64,000 nucleotides of DNA from positions 248,001-312,000 of the forward strand of contig JACONN010000005.1 in the NCBI GenBank assembly GCA_014323675.1. The letters are read 5' to 3'. Below, in pieces: positions 17,646-27,523 of the stretch. This stretch comes from Hormoscilla sp. GM7CHS1pb (GTDB taxonomy: Bacteria; Cyanobacteriota; Cyanobacteriia; Cyanobacteriales; Desertifilaceae). The notes under the pieces were generated by a model that saw nothing but the letters and a program-made list of their open reading frames with translations, ran no database searches and had not been told where the DNA came from. The number at the start of each line of letters is the position of its first letter. Position 1 is the stretch's first letter. The translations under genes and the position numbers were made by a program.

Positions 17646-17867
17646 AGATTATCGCCTGAATTGGGATTAACTGTTCTCGTTTCTCCCGGACAGTCAGAGA
17701 CTGGTCCGGGAGCATATCATCTGCGTATTACATATAAATAATGTCATACACGAGAACTTTAAAATAACTACGAACCGCGCAGCGTTGCGAGGCACGAAGC
17801 AATCTCGAACTACGTATACGTATACGAAGTGCTGCGCAGCGGCTAGTGCGCGCAGCGCTACTACGAA
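17646..17867. other. Gap with inverted repeats
   Basis: No gene. Contains TACGTATACGTATACG and alternating 'cgcgcagcg' blocks, and ends in the repeated CTACGAACTACGAACTAG next to the truncated TPR gene. Confidence 0.4.
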
Positions 17868-18467
17868 CTACGAACTAGCTTCGGCAGTCTTGCCGCACTT
17901 AAACAGGATAGCACCGAGAGTATTGTGAACTTGAGCATCAGTTGGGGAAAGTCGGATCGCCTCTCGTGCAGCAACTTCCGCTGCGGCGAACTTACGTTCC
18001 CTGAGCAACGCCAGACTGAAATTGTTGTAGTCTTGAGCAGAGTTAAGCTCTGGGGGCATAGTTTTGGGCGATCGCGCTCCTGTCGAGAAAGGAATTTTCT
18101 GTGTGAGATCCTGGTTATGCTTGAGGATAACCTGGAGGTTTCTGCGAGCTTGAGCGTCATTTGGGTTCAGCAAGAGGGCTGATCGCACGGATGCTTCTGC
18201 TTCAGCGAGCTTACCTTGGTTTCCCAGAATAACACCGAGATGGTTGTGAGCTGCAGCGAAGTCAGGTTTGAGGCGCAGGGCCGATCGCACGGCAGCTTCT
18301 GCTTCTGCCAGTTTACCGCTCTGTGCCAGGACAAAACCGAGATAATTGTAAGCAATAGCCGAGTTGGGGTCAAGGGCGATCGCCTCTTCAACCTTCAATT
18401 GAGCTGACTGAAAGTAATTTTTGCTAGCGAGGATCTGACTGAGTTGTAGCAGATGTGTAATTGACAT
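17868..18467 (-). pseudogene. Truncated paralogue of the TPR-sulfotransferase N-terminus
   Basis: 199 residues of TPR repeats whose order and sequence follow the neighbouring gene (MSITHLLQLSQILASKNYFQ versus MLVKHLLRLRQILINQHYFQ; FVLAQSGKLAEAEAAVRSAL). It ends abruptly at AEASS where a repeat region begins, and has no sulfotransferase domain. The two genes lie head to tail, so a tandem duplication followed by 3' loss is likely. As a TPR-only protein it could still bind partners. Confidence 0.7.
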
Positions 18468-18523
18468 AAGTACATCAAAAGTGATAATGGGCTATTCCGA
18501 GCACAATAATAACATATTATTCT

Positions 18524-18716
18524 GGTTTGTAGTAAGCGCTTTAGCGCTTACCCGGTTTGTAGTAAGCGCTAAAGCGCTTACCCGGTTTGTAGTAAGCGCT
18601 TTAGCGCTTGCCCGGTTTGTAGTAAGCGCTTTAGCGCTTGCCCGGTTTGTAGTAAGCGCTTTAGCGCTTGCCCGGTTTGTAGTAAGCGCTTTAGCGCTTA
18701 CCCGGTTTGTAGCGGT
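18524..18716. repeat. Tandem array, 6.4 x 30 bp, core AAGCGCTTTAGCGCTT
   Basis: Exact period 30 from 18524 to 18703, with GGTTTGTAGT + AAGCGCTTTAGCGCTT + ACCC. Copies differ only in the centre (TTTA or TAAA) and one base of the tail. No spacers, so not CRISPR. Confidence 0.95.
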
Positions 18717-18720
18717 CGCT

Positions 18721-19224
18721 TGATATTGGGTGTATTAATAATGGGCTTCATCGAATTAAATTTTTATTTTTATCATCAAATTTATGGAGTGTCAATTGTA
18801 AATTTATTCTGTAATTTTAACTCAGATATGGCAACATTTGCAACAAGCAGCATTTGGTTAAAAATAGAAGCTCAATTACCCAGTATATTAAAGTCTAATC
18901 AATACTTTCTCGACAATGCTTGCAGTCTGTTTTGAACCGACTTGAGCCTCGTTACCAGGTAACGAGTGGGTTTGAACCCACGGCGGGCCATGAAGCGTTC
19001 TTGACAATGCGTATGAAGTGGGTTTTAACTCATATCTTGCACCATTAGCAACTAGAGGCTCCGCCTCAAGAGCTCGTTCCTAGGCGGAGCCTGGGAACGA
19101 GGGAAAAACGAAGGTAAAATACCTTTTACATAAGGTTTTAAGTCTGTTTTCAACCGACTTGAGCCTCGTTACCTGCAGGTAACGAGTGGGTTTGAACCCA
19201 CGGCGGGCCATGAAGCGTTCTCGA
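18721..19224. other. Gap with a duplicated repeat block
   Basis: No gene. A block GAACCGACTTGAGCCTCGTT...TGGGTTTGAACCCACGGCGGG...CCATGAAGCGTTCT occurs twice (about 18930-19002 and 19149-19221), with the hairpin CTCGTTCC.AGGCGGAGCCTGGGAACGAG between them (about 19073-19100). The second copy abuts the stop codon of the subtilase gene. Confidence 0.6.
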
Positions 19225-21339
19225 CTAGACACCGAGAGTTAACTGCCAGCCATTCAACCAACCAGTATCGCCCAAGGCATGGTCCACTAACAAGAGTTTC
19301 CAAACACCATAGACAGATTGATTGAGCAACTGCCGGAAAGCGAGGATATTTTGCAGAGAATAAGTTGCTTGCAGTTTCTTGGCCCGTCCCATGGTCCGGT
19401 TTTGCAGCAGCACAAGAGCGCCATTAGGTGCCACTAAACTCACTTCCAAATCACCCAAGAAATCATGCTGAATATCAATCCTAACTTGAATATCTTTCAG
19501 CCGACCGGAATCGGAAATATAAATCTCACTGGTAACACCTCGCTGATTATAATCGGGAATAGCAAGCCGTTCTTTATTTTGGCCTGCCACGCGCCGGATA
19601 ACCCGTAGAGGAACTGCTAGCTGCTGTTTCGCTGCTTTGACAGCCTCAAAGGCGTTCACCTTGCCATGGCCAAACCACTCGGAATGACCTCTAAGATCGT
19701 AGGTGCCATTGCGAAAGCCCAGTTGGGGGTCGGGGTTGGGGTCTTCTATTTTATTGGCGGTCTGCTCCAGGATGCGCTTTACTTCCCGAGCAGTAAGGTC
19801 GGGATTTACTGACAGCACCAGGGCCGCTACTCCAGCCACCACCGGACAAGCACTGGAAGTGCCGCCAAAATCTCCTGTAAAGTCGTTGCGACTGTAGCCA
19901 ATGGCTCCCGTCCGGTCGGTGCTGAACACCCCCAAGCCGGGGGTATAGGTATTAATCTGGGGGGCAGTTTCGATAAAGCCAGTTTCCTGGAGCCAGATCC
20001 CGGGAGGAGCGTTATTGCTGGGCGCACAAACAGAGATCTGCTTGCCCCAATTACTGTAGACTGCTTTTTTGTTCAAACTGGTGCAGGCAGAAACGGCAAT
20101 CACGTCTGGATGTACGGGGAAGCCTGCTAGCCATTTGGTATAACCTTCCAGGACTTGACCTGGCCAACCCCGCTCGGTGACGAAGCCGTTGACGGGACGA
20201 TTGGCATTACCGGCGGCAAATACTACCACGCAGCCTTTACCTTTGCGCCCTTCGGTTGCGGCTCTTGTTATGGCGGCCCTTTGTCGCAGGGAGAGGGGAA
20301 AGTTGACTGCCGCAGGCCCCCAGCTACAGGAAATTACTGAAGCTCCTTTGGTAATGGCCCAGTCAAACAGCTGCTCGATCGATTCATCATCTAAAAAACC
20401 TGTGGTGCGAATCGGCATCAGGGCGCAACCGGGGGCGACTCCGACTATGCCATTACCGTTTTCTTCGGCTAGGCAGATGCCAGCGCAGGCGGTGCCGTGA
20501 TTGTCTTCTATTTCGGACGGTTGGGGCAAAAAGTCCTGTTCTTTGAAGTCCCTCGGGGCGACAATCTTTCCTAGGCCCTGGAAATCTGGGTGGTTCAGGT
20601 CGAGGGCATCATCGGCCACGGCGATCGTACAGGCGCGACTGCCACGAGTAATATCCCAAGCCTTCTCCACATTAATATGGGATCCCCAGGTTAACTGATT
20701 GCCTCCAGTATGGTGCAAATACCATTGCTTGTGATATAGTGAGTCCTGGGGTCGGTAATGCTTTTGGGTCTGAATCATGACATTCGGCTCCGCCACCATT
20801 ACCTGTGATAGCCCCATCAGTCGGTTAGCAATCTTGACGGGATTTTCCTGAGCCAGATAGGTAATTTGAAACACAAAAGTGTTGGGAATACTGACTACTG
20901 GTTTCAGCCGGCGCAAACCGAATCTATCCCCGATCGCCTTCTGGGTAAAGTCGCTAGTACCTTGGTGAAATTGAATTGCGATCTGGTCTGTCAGGTAGAC
21001 TAGGGTTCCCAGATTATCCTGGATCTGATAAACATGGCTGGCAAAGGCAACGCTATCTCTAGCCCGGGCAGCGGCCATGACGCGGTCTCGCCGGTGGGAC
21101 GGAACGAGGAAGTCGGCGATCTGGGTCCGACCGAGGAATTGCTGCTTTTGGCCCCGGATCTGCTGCGTCCAAGAGGATGGAGCATTGCTTTTGGGAGCAA
21201 CGGTGAAGCGATCGTCCAGTTTTGACAACATGAATTCCTCGCCGCCCCGTTGTAAAATCATACCCACCTTGGCTTCGGGGACGCTGGCCCTGGAAGCGTA
21301 GGGGAGTGGGAAATTAAGTGGATTACGGCTACTGTTCAT
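19225..21339 (-). CDS. Subtilisin-like serine protease (S8) with C-terminal P domain
   Basis: 704 residues, intact. The catalytic triad is D243 (IAVADDALDLNHPD), H281 (DNHGTACAG) and S495 (GGTSSACPVVAG), with oxyanion N378 in FAAGNAN. An N-terminal region of about 200 residues resembles the prodomain of cyanobacterial calcium-dependent proteases. The last 100 residues (ISDSGRLKDIQVRIDIQHDF to DTGWLNGWQLTLGV) form a proprotein-convertase P domain. No classical signal peptide is visible, as in the cytoplasmic PrcA-like proteases. Divergent from the gene at 21472. Likely a regulated, calcium-responsive protease (family inference). Confidence 0.93.
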   Translation of the reverse strand: MNSSRNPLNFPLPYASRASVPEAKVGMILQRGGEEFMLSKLDDRFTVAPKSNAPSSWTQQIRGQKQQFLGRTQIADFLVPSHRRDRVMAAARARDSVAFASHVYQIQDNLGTLVYLTDQIAIQFHQGTSDFTQKAIGDRFGLRRLKPVVSIPNTFVFQITYLAQENPVKIANRLMGLSQVMVAEPNVMIQTQKHYRPQDSLYHKQWYLHHTGGNQLTWGSHINVEKAWDITRGSRACTIAVADDALDLNHPDFQGLGKIVAPRDFKEQDFLPQPSEIEDNHGTACAGICLAEENGNGIVGVAPGCALMPIRTTGFLDDESIEQLFDWAITKGASVISCSWGPAAVNFPLSLRQRAAITRAATEGRKGKGCVVVFAAGNANRPVNGFVTERGWPGQVLEGYTKWLAGFPVHPDVIAVSACTSLNKKAVYSNWGKQISVCAPSNNAPPGIWLQETGFIETAPQINTYTPGLGVFSTDRTGAIGYSRNDFTGDFGGTSSACPVVAGVAALVLSVNPDLTAREVKRILEQTANKIEDPNPDPQLGFRNGTYDLRGHSEWFGHGKVNAFEAVKAAKQQLAVPLRVIRRVAGQNKERLAIPDYNQRGVTSEIYISDSGRLKDIQVRIDIQHDFLGDLEVSLVAPNGALVLLQNRTMGRAKKLQATYSLQNILAFRQLLNQSVYGVWKLLLVDHALGDTGWLNGWQLTLGV

Positions 21340-21471
21340 AAAATTAAACCTGTGGTGAAAATATCAGAGTTAATCGCTACTATGAGAATCACGACAGTGA
21401 AGGAATATGCCAAGCGTGTTATTCTGCTTAACCCCTCTTCAACATGGCAACAAATAATAGTAAGTGATTCT

Positions 21472-22077
21472 ATGAGCGCAATTGGCCTCCTAAGATCGAT
21501 CGGTTTCGTTTTCCTAACCTCCACGGCAGTTTTGACCCTAGTACAGCCAGGGGCGGCCCAGATAAAGCGGCCAGAACTGCCAGCATCTCTCCAACCATTA
21601 CAGGAACTGGAGGAAAACTATAGCGACCTCCGTCCTTTGAAGGATAGCGGTCTTTTGAGCATGGCGGGAGGAGAAAAATTGATTGATGAGGCTAACGCAG
21701 CGGTAAATGCGGGAAATTACGATCTGGCGGTGGAGAAACTCAGATCGGCACGTCAACTGTTCAATCAGCTTTCCAACTTCTATCAACAACTGGCTGGTAG
21801 CTTTACCGGGATTGACAACCGGATTGCTGATGGCCAACGCCGTCAGGCGTTAGAAAGCGCCCAGAAGCGGGATGAGACAACTTATCAGCTGGCACTGGTG
21901 TATCGGGCCCAAAATCAGCCAGAACTAGCGGTACCCTTATTGATTCAGATTATTCGCAGCCAAAATCCGACTCGTGATTTGGGTAAGAAGGCTTACCAGC
22001 AGTTGTTTGAGTTGGGGTTCGTTGATTCTCCCTATCCTCGTCCCAGTGATAACCAGTCGAGCAGCGATAATTATTAG
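21472..22077 (+). CDS. Exported hypothetical protein with helical repeat region
   Basis: 201 residues from the ATG at 21472. A signal peptide follows (IGLLRSIGFVFLTSTAVLTL then VQPGAAQ). The mature part has TPR-like helices (NAAVNAGNYDLAVEKLRSAR, TTYQLALVYRAQNQPELAVP). The frame is open further upstream, but an earlier start would bury the signal peptide. No enzyme motif. Probably periplasmic or lumenal. Confidence 0.7.
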   Translation: MSAIGLLRSIGFVFLTSTAVLTLVQPGAAQIKRPELPASLQPLQELEENYSDLRPLKDSGLLSMAGGEKLIDEANAAVNAGNYDLAVEKLRSARQLFNQLSNFYQQLAGSFTGIDNRIADGQRRQALESAQKRDETTYQLALVYRAQNQPELAVPLLIQIIRSQNPTRDLGKKAYQQLFELGFVDSPYPRPSDNQSSSDNY

Positions 22078-22113
22078 AATAATGTATCAGGTAGTGAGTG
22101 ACAGAGGTATGCA

Positions 22114-22374
22114 ATGATTGACCCAGCAGAGGTTGAGGCCATGATTAAGGCGAAGCTCCCAGATGCTCGAGTGCATCTGGATACTCAGGATAGAGAACAT
22201 TATGAAGCGGTGGTGGTTTCGTCTGAGTTTGAAGGGAAAAGAACGGTGCGGCGGCATCAGCTGGTTCTAGGATCGGTACAGGAGGCGATCGGGACTAACG
22301 AACTGCACGCCTTGGCCTTGAAAACCTATACTCCCGCCGAATGGGAAGCCTCTTCGGGTGTTGCTAGCGCCTAG
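22114..22374 (+). CDS. BolA-family protein
   Basis: 86 residues with the BolA fold pattern (VEAMIKAKLPDARVHLDTQD, then VRRHQLVLGSVQEAIGTNEL and HALALKTYTPAEW). BolA proteins bind monothiol glutaredoxins through a shared iron-sulfur cluster, and such a glutaredoxin is encoded 105 bp downstream on the same strand, a pairing typical of cyanobacteria. Intact. Confidence 0.92.
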   Translation: MIDPAEVEAMIKAKLPDARVHLDTQDREHYEAVVVSSEFEGKRTVRRHQLVLGSVQEAIGTNELHALALKTYTPAEWEASSGVASA

Positions 22375-22479
22375 GGCAGTCCCTCATGGAAAATGTTAAC
22401 AGCTAACATTTTGCTCCACTCAGAGAGTGGATAATACTCAATCAAGGACAAGATAGTAAAGAATTGCAGGCAGAGAACT

Positions 22480-22809
22480 ATGACTCTAACTCCAGAATTA
22501 AAAGCGCAAATTGATGCGGCGATCGATCGGCACAAGATTTTTGTCTTCATGAAGGGGGATAAATTGATGCCGCAGTGCGGTTTTTCTAACAATGTTGTCC
22601 AAATTTTAAATAGTTTGGGCGTCCCCTATGAGACGTTTAATGTGCTGGAAAATGAAGCAGTACGTCAGGGAATTAAGGAATATTCCAACTGGCCGACGAT
22701 TCCCCAGGTTTATATCAATGGAGAGTTTGTTGGCGGTTCGGATGTTATGATTGAAATGTACAATTCGGGCGAATTGCAGCAAATGGTGGAAATTGCTCTG
22801 GCTTCTTAG
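22480..22809 (+). CDS. grxD: Monothiol glutaredoxin (Grx4/GrxD type)
   Basis: 109 residues with the CGFS active site at 33-36 (KLMPQCGFSNN), the WPTIPQVYINGEFVGGSD glutathione-binding segment, and the usual length. It carries or transfers a [2Fe-2S] cluster with BolA and takes part in iron-sulfur and iron homeostasis. Forms a likely two-gene unit with the upstream BolA gene. Intact. Confidence 0.95.
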   Translation: MTLTPELKAQIDAAIDRHKIFVFMKGDKLMPQCGFSNNVVQILNSLGVPYETFNVLENEAVRQGIKEYSNWPTIPQVYINGEFVGGSDVMIEMYNSGELQQMVEIALAS

Positions 22810-23067
22810 CGATCGCTTCTCGTTCCTAGGCTCCGCCTGGGAACGAGAAGCGAGGCTCCAGCCTCGTGTCCGGAGACTTCTGCTACGAGTCTGGGAACGA
22901 GAGTAAAGAAAAAAGTGCGATCGCCCCAGGAATTCGGAAAATAAAAGGGGCGCGATAGCATATAGTAATTTATCCTAAATTAGATGAAATACCACTTAGA
23001 GGGTTGACAATAAAATCATGGTCGGCTACATTAATATTAGGGCATTCGCTCCGGACAACCTATATCC
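22810..23067. other. Gap with hairpin repeats
   Basis: No gene. Has CGTTCCTAGGCTCCGCCTGG + GAACGAG and GCGAGGCTCCAGCCTCGTGTC hairpins at 22818-22870. Confidence 0.5.
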
Positions 23068-23296
23068 TTAACACAGAATTATTGGGGCGATCGCCCTTTT
23101 TAAAACCCGGTCGAAAGATGCGATCGCCGGAAATCCTTCGGAGTCAGAAGTATGATTGCCGGGACGTCGAGAAAAGAGGGTTTGCATACTGGCGGCCTGG
23201 GCGGCTTTCAGTTCTGCTATTACGTCAGAGATGAAGAGAATAGTTCCAGGGGGAAACCCGATCGCCCGGGCTATTTTATGATAGCTATCTGTTTCT
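23068..23296 (-). pseudogene. mtnC: Acireductone synthase (enolase-phosphatase E1), C-terminal part
   Basis: Reads SYHKIARAIGFPPGTILFIS, then DVIAELKAAQAASMQTLF and ends APIILC. This is the C-terminal HAD phosphatase segment of MtnC, with the conserved FISDV metal-binding motif. The other part of the gene is at 27524-28064. The intervening 4227 bp is a composite transposon flanked by CTGTTTCT. Joining the two halves at one copy of that octamer gives GSKKETDSYHKIAR in perfect frame and a 253-residue protein. The gene is interrupted and methionine salvage at this step should be lost unless another copy exists. Confidence 0.93.
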
Positions 23297-23468
23297 GGTA
23301 GTGATAAATATGTAGTGATATAACATTTTATCCCTCTATTAATCCTTGCTTTTCAAAGGGATAATATAACATTTTTCATTACCATTGATAAGTTTAATTT
23401 ATCAAAAATATCAGAGATAATCATGTATAATTAGTTGTCACAATGCTATATTGTTATTGGTAAAAACA

Positions 23469-24282
23469 ATGTCTAAATTTATGAACACATCATCAGATTT
23501 ATGCTTGCGACCTTCTTGTCCCCACTGTCAAAGTGAGCGAACAGTAAAAAACGGTAGGGGCGAAGCATTCGGGGCTAAAAATTTCGTCTCCGTTGCCGTC
23601 ATTTTGCCCGAAGGCTTCGCCCCTCCATAACAAAAAGCAAAAACATAAGTGTAAAGACTGTGGCAGGCAATTTGTTGAAAACCCTACCAATAAAACGATA
23701 TCATCAGAAACAAAAAAGAAAATAGATGGCCTTTTACTTGAGAGAATTTCTTTAGCTGGAATTGCACGTCAAGTTGGAGTTTCAAAAACTTTGCTCCAAG
23801 ATTATGTTAATAAAAAATCTGCGGAAACTCCGCGTGAGATAAAGGTTTTAGACAAGCCAAAAGGGAAAATGACTATTGAATGTGATGAAATGTGGTCTTT
23901 TGTGGAGAATAAAGAAAATAAGCAATGGATTTGGTTAGCGTTAGATACAAAAACTAGAGAAATAGTTGGAGTTTATGTGGGCGAGCGCAGTCGGGAATCG
24001 GCAAAAAAATTGTGGAAATCTTTACCTCCTGTTTATCGGCAATGTGCAGTTTTTTACACAGATTTTTGGGAAGCTTATAACACAGTAATCCCCAAAAAAC
24101 GTCATAAACCAGTAGGTAAAGAAACTGGAAAAACTAATCATATTGAAAGGCTAAACAACACATTAAGACAAAGAATTAGTCGTTTGGTTCGTAAAACATT
24201 ATCATTCTCCAAGAAACTAGAAAATCACATCGGAGCTATTTGGTATTTTGTACATTATTACAACAAATGTTTATCGGGATAG
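23469..24282 (+). pseudogene. IS1-family transposase, left copy, interrupted
   Basis: The N-terminal zinc ribbon starts SCPHCQSERTVKNG and continues after a roughly 75-bp hairpin insertion as QKHKCKDCGRQFVENPTNKT, followed by a helix-turn-helix (LLERISLAGIARQVGVSKT). The DDE domain follows: IECDEMWSFVENKENKQWIW, FYTDFWEAYNTVIP and IERLNNTLRQRISRLVRKTL. From a TTG at 23593 a frame of 229 residues covers the second zinc pair and the whole catalytic domain. The first zinc pair is cut off by a stop in the hairpin, so DNA binding is probably impaired. Confidence 0.88.
23555..23629. repeat. Hairpin element inside IS1 transposase, left copy
   Basis: TAGGGGCGAAGCATTCGGG pairs with CCCGAAGGCTTCGCCCCTC. 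The right IS1 copy has the same insertion (27192-27266), so it predates the duplication of the IS. Core arms match those inside the MITE at 16277. Confidence 0.85.
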
Positions 24283-24312
24283 ATAATGCATCACTACATA
24301 TTTATCACCACC

Positions 24313-25348
24313 CCAGCCTCACCCATCCAGAAAGGGGAACTTTGGCACTGTCCACCATTGCAACTCTGGTGGAGGTGCTGACTGATTTGCGCCAGCGGGA
24401 AAATCGGGTAATTCTGGTATCCTCAGGTGCGGTGGGAGTGGGCTGCGCTCGACTGGGGTTAACCAATAGACCCCGTACTATAGCACAAAGACAAGCAGTT
24501 GCCGCTGTGGGTCAAGGACGCCTGATGCGGGTATACGATGACTGGTTTACTCAACTGCAACAGCCCATAGCCCAAGTGTTGCTGACGCGAGGAGATCTAG
24601 AGGATCGCGAACGCTACCTGAATGCCTACAATACATTTCAGGAACTGCTAGATCTAGGGGCGATCCCGATAGTGAATGAAAATGACACGGTGGCGACAGA
24701 TGAACTGAAGTTTGGCGACAATGATAGCCTCAGTGCTTTGGTAGCTAGCTTAGTAGAGGCTTCCTGGCTGTTTTTACTCACAGACGTTGACCGGCTTTAT
24801 TCAGCCGACCCCCGCCTGGTACCAGACGCCCAACCCATTATTCTGGTAAAGGATCTAGATCGACTAGCAGAGGTAGAAACGGAGACCAAGGGTTCCCAAT
24901 GGGGTACGGGGGGATGAAGACTAAAATTGCTGCTGCTCGTATTGCGACAATGGCTGGCGTCCGCACCGTGATTACCCAAGGACGAAACCCAGGCAACATC
25001 GAAAAAATATTGCAAGGAGTTCCCCTGGGCACCCAGTTTGCACCCCACCCACAACCAATCAATGCCCGCAAGCGATGGATTGCTCACGGTTTAATTCCCA
25101 CTGGAACGCTTTACTTAGATCGTGGGGCAGTAGCAGCAATTTGTCAACGGGGTAAGTCCCTGCTAGCTGCTGGTATTACTCAGGTGTCCGGAGAGTTCAA
25201 AAGTTCAGATGCTGTACGGCTATGCGATGCCCAAGAAAAGGAAATTGCTAGAGGTATTGTCAACTACAGCGGCGCCGAATTGCAACAGATTAAAGGACAA
25301 CAATCCGGTTTATTTGTGCCTACCTGCTTACTATGTCAACTGTCGTAA
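24313..25348 (+). pseudogene. proB: Glutamate 5-kinase, both ends missing and frameshifted, cargo of the transposon
   Basis: First enzyme of proline synthesis (amino acid kinase fold plus PUA domain). Homology starts at SLTHPERGTLALSTIATLVE; the first about 12 residues, with the ATP-binding KIGTS, are lost at the IS1 end. It includes RVILVSSGAVGVGCARLGLT, the substrate loop IVNENDTVATDELKFGDND and most of the PUA domain. Homology ends at QQSGL (about 25312), short of the normal C-terminus, then runs into unrelated codons to 25348. The frame also breaks in a run of six G (24908-24913); one more G gives QWGTGGMKTKIAAARIATMA. The truncations alone make it non-functional. Confidence 0.92.
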
Positions 25349-25529
25349 ACGGGTGTAATTAAAAGTGACACTTAATCATGAGCCGGTGATATAGTCAAGT
25401 AGTTGGCAGGATAGATCCTCAATATTGCTGGTGAACCAAGGCGCAATATTGAAGCCCGAGTAAGAAGGCTGTTCAGAGCCATATCATGCCAGAAAACTGA
25501 TGGTCGTCTGGTGAGAGTTTCAATAACTG
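25349..25529. other. Noncoding stretch inside the transposon
   Basis: Contains the perfect 10-bp inverted repeat TCAATATTGC...GCAATATTGA around 25420-25457. Probably the 3' noncoding end of the ISKra4-like element. Confidence 0.4.
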
Positions 25530-26507
25530 TTAGACGGCTTTGATAATGGACGAATATTCATTACTCAAATTTAACCAATAGGATTGCCAATCATTATTAA
25601 CTCTTAATATCCTCAAAGCTAACATATTATCAGCGTTTTCAACTGTCCACCAAGAACCTGCCAATTTCAAACGTTCTTGAATTACATAACGATGTGCGCT
25701 CTCAATTTTTCCAGAGCCAATTGGTAAATCAGCATCAATCGCCGCTTTGTAGTTCATGTATTCAAGCCGGTTTTTAATGTATCGTACACCGACTCTGACG
25801 GGAGCAAATTTATCAGCTAGATGTTCTGGTTCCAGACGATTTGATAAATCATTTAGGACTTGGAAAACCTGATTTTTTTTGAGAGCTTGTTTTTGTTGTT
25901 TCAGCCATTTTTTTGTTGCTGTTCATTACCTCTAGGAGCCGCAGCGGCTAAATATTCGCATAGATGATAAAAATCTATTAAATAGCTAGCACGTTCTCCA
26001 AACAAGCGCATGACTTGATTAACAATCCAACTGGCTCCATCTCCCAGCGCATGAACTTTAGTATTGTTATCTATTCCAGCCCGAAGAGCACTATGCAGTA
26101 ATTGATTTCCTGCCTCGTCTACGGTGCCTACTGTACCGACAATAATTGTTCTTTTCTGGGTAGGTATTTCCACAAGTGATAGACGAGCTTCTTTCCAACA
26201 ACAAGATCTGGTTTTCCGACGATCAATAATTTTATCATCCGTCGTTTTGACAATTGGAATCATTGTGCCATCCATTTCTGCAATTATCTGCTCTATCTTA
26301 TCTTTATCGGAAATTTTTTCTACCGATTTTTGAGATAATTTAACCGCTCAGCTCAGGACGTGCATGTTTTTGAGTAATAAATTGTGCCGAACTAATCGGC
26401 ACAGTTATACCGTAATGTTCTTTGAGCTTTTCAGGTATTTTTCCAAATGGCACATCGGCTCCAAAATCCGTAATTGCTCGTTGCAATGGTAAAGAATAAC
26501 CCCGACA
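25530..26507 (-). pseudogene. ISKra4-like transposase relic
   Basis: Minus-strand pieces in order: SLPLQRAITDFGADVPFGKI (26500 to 26340), AEMDGTMIPIVKTTDDKIID with KVHALGDGASWIVNQVMRLF (26340 to 25914), and LPIGSGKIESAHRYVIQERL with LALRILRVNNDWQSYW (25900 to 25530). The D-G-T, G-D-G-A and GSGKIES segments are the expected catalytic-region signatures of ISKra4-type transposases. The frame breaks near 26340 and again in a run of seven T (25908-25914, A on the coding strand). The N-terminus is cut by the right IS1 copy. Confidence 0.75.
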
Positions 26508-27523
26508 GGTGGTGATAAATATGTAGTGATGCATTATCTATCCCGATAAACATTTGTTGTAATAATGTACAAAATACCAAATAGCTCCGATGTGATTTTC
26601 TAGTTTCTTGGAGAATGATAATGTTTTACGAACCAAACGACTAATTCTTTGTCTTAATGTGTTGTTTAGCCTTTCAATATGATTAGTTTTTCCAGTTTCT
26701 TTACCTACTGGTTTATGACGTTTTTTGGGGATTACTGTGTTATAAGCTTCCCAAAAATCTGTGTAAAAAACTGCACATTGCCGATAAACAGGAGGTAAAG
26801 ATTTCCACAATTTTTTTGCCGATTCCCGACTGCGCTCGCCCACATAAACTCCAACTATTTCTCTAGTTTTTGTATCTAACGCTAACCAAATCCATTGCTT
26901 ATTTTCTTTATTCTCCACAAAAGACCACATTTCATCACATTCAATAGTCATTTTCCCTTTTGGCTTGTCTAAAACCTTTATCTCACGCGGAGTTTCCGCA
27001 GATTTTTTATTAACATAATCTTGGAGCAAAGTTTTGGAAACTCCAACTTGACGTGCAATTCCAGCTCAAGAAATTCTCTCAAGTAAAAGGCCATCTATTT
27101 TCTTTTTTGTTTCTGATGATATCGTTTTATTGGTAGGGTTTTCAACAAATTGCCTGCCACAGTCTTTACACTTATGTTTTTGCTTTTTGTTATGGAGGGG
27201 CGAAGCCTTCGGGCAAAATGACGGCAACGGAGACGAAATTTTTAGCCCCGAATGCTTCGCCCCTACCGTTTTTTACTGTTCGCTCACTTTGACAGTGGGG
27301 ACAAGAAGGTCGCAAGCATAAATCTGATGATGTGTTCATAAATTTAGACATTGTTTTTACCAATAACAATATAGCATTGTGACAACTAATTATACATGAT
27401 TATCTCTGATATTTTTGATAAATTAAACTTATCAATGGTAATGAAAAATGTTATATTATCCCTTTGAAAAGCAAGGATTAATAGAGGGATAAAATGTTAT
27501 ATCACTACATATTTATCACTACC
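26508..27523 (-). mobile_element. IS1-family element, right copy (inverted)
   Basis: 1016 bp, the reverse of the left copy. Inner end GGTGGTGATAAATATG at 26508, outer end at 27523. Confidence 0.92.
26538..27351 (-). pseudogene. IS1-family transposase, right copy, interrupted and with a nonsense change
   Basis: Same protein as the left copy, including the hairpin insertion in the zinc ribbon (27192-27266). In addition, a base change at 27067 turns the TTA of ISLAGIA into TGA, so only the part from about 27029 on is readable (163 residues with the full DDE domain but no helix-turn-helix). The right copy is thus more decayed than the left. Confidence 0.88.

Larger units (their letters stand above)
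23297..24312 (+). mobile_element. IS1-family element, left copy
   Basis: 1016 bp; ends GGTAGTGATAAATATGTAGTG and (inverted) GGTGGTGATAAATATGTAGTG. Encodes one IS1-type transposase interrupted by a hairpin insertion. Same length as the right copy. Confidence 0.92.
23297..27523. mobile_element. Composite transposon: two inverted IS1-type elements around a proB fragment and an ISKra4-like relic
   Basis: 4227 bp inserted in mtnC. Outer ends are GGTAGTGATAAATATGTAGT at both sides, flanked by an 8-bp direct repeat CTGTTTCT at 23289-23296 and 27524-27531. The two flanking elements are 1016 bp each, in opposite orientation, and almost identical. The cargo, 24313-26507, holds glutamate 5-kinase lacking both ends and a broken transposase. 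The octamer at the outer ends only shows that the whole unit moved as one block. Confidence 0.93.

Noticed and set aside
18524..18716. CRISPR-like array
   Set aside because: Units are directly adjacent with period 30 and no unique spacers; no cas genes in the window. The same applies to the arrays at 5176, 12921, 37372, 54903, 56901, 58561 and 59095.
18481..18723. Repeat-derived peptide (ALARFVVS)
   Set aside because: Entirely the translation of the 30-bp array.
23004..23234. Plus-strand frame before the transposon
   Set aside because: It overlaps the C-terminal part of mtnC on the opposite strand, which is the real gene.
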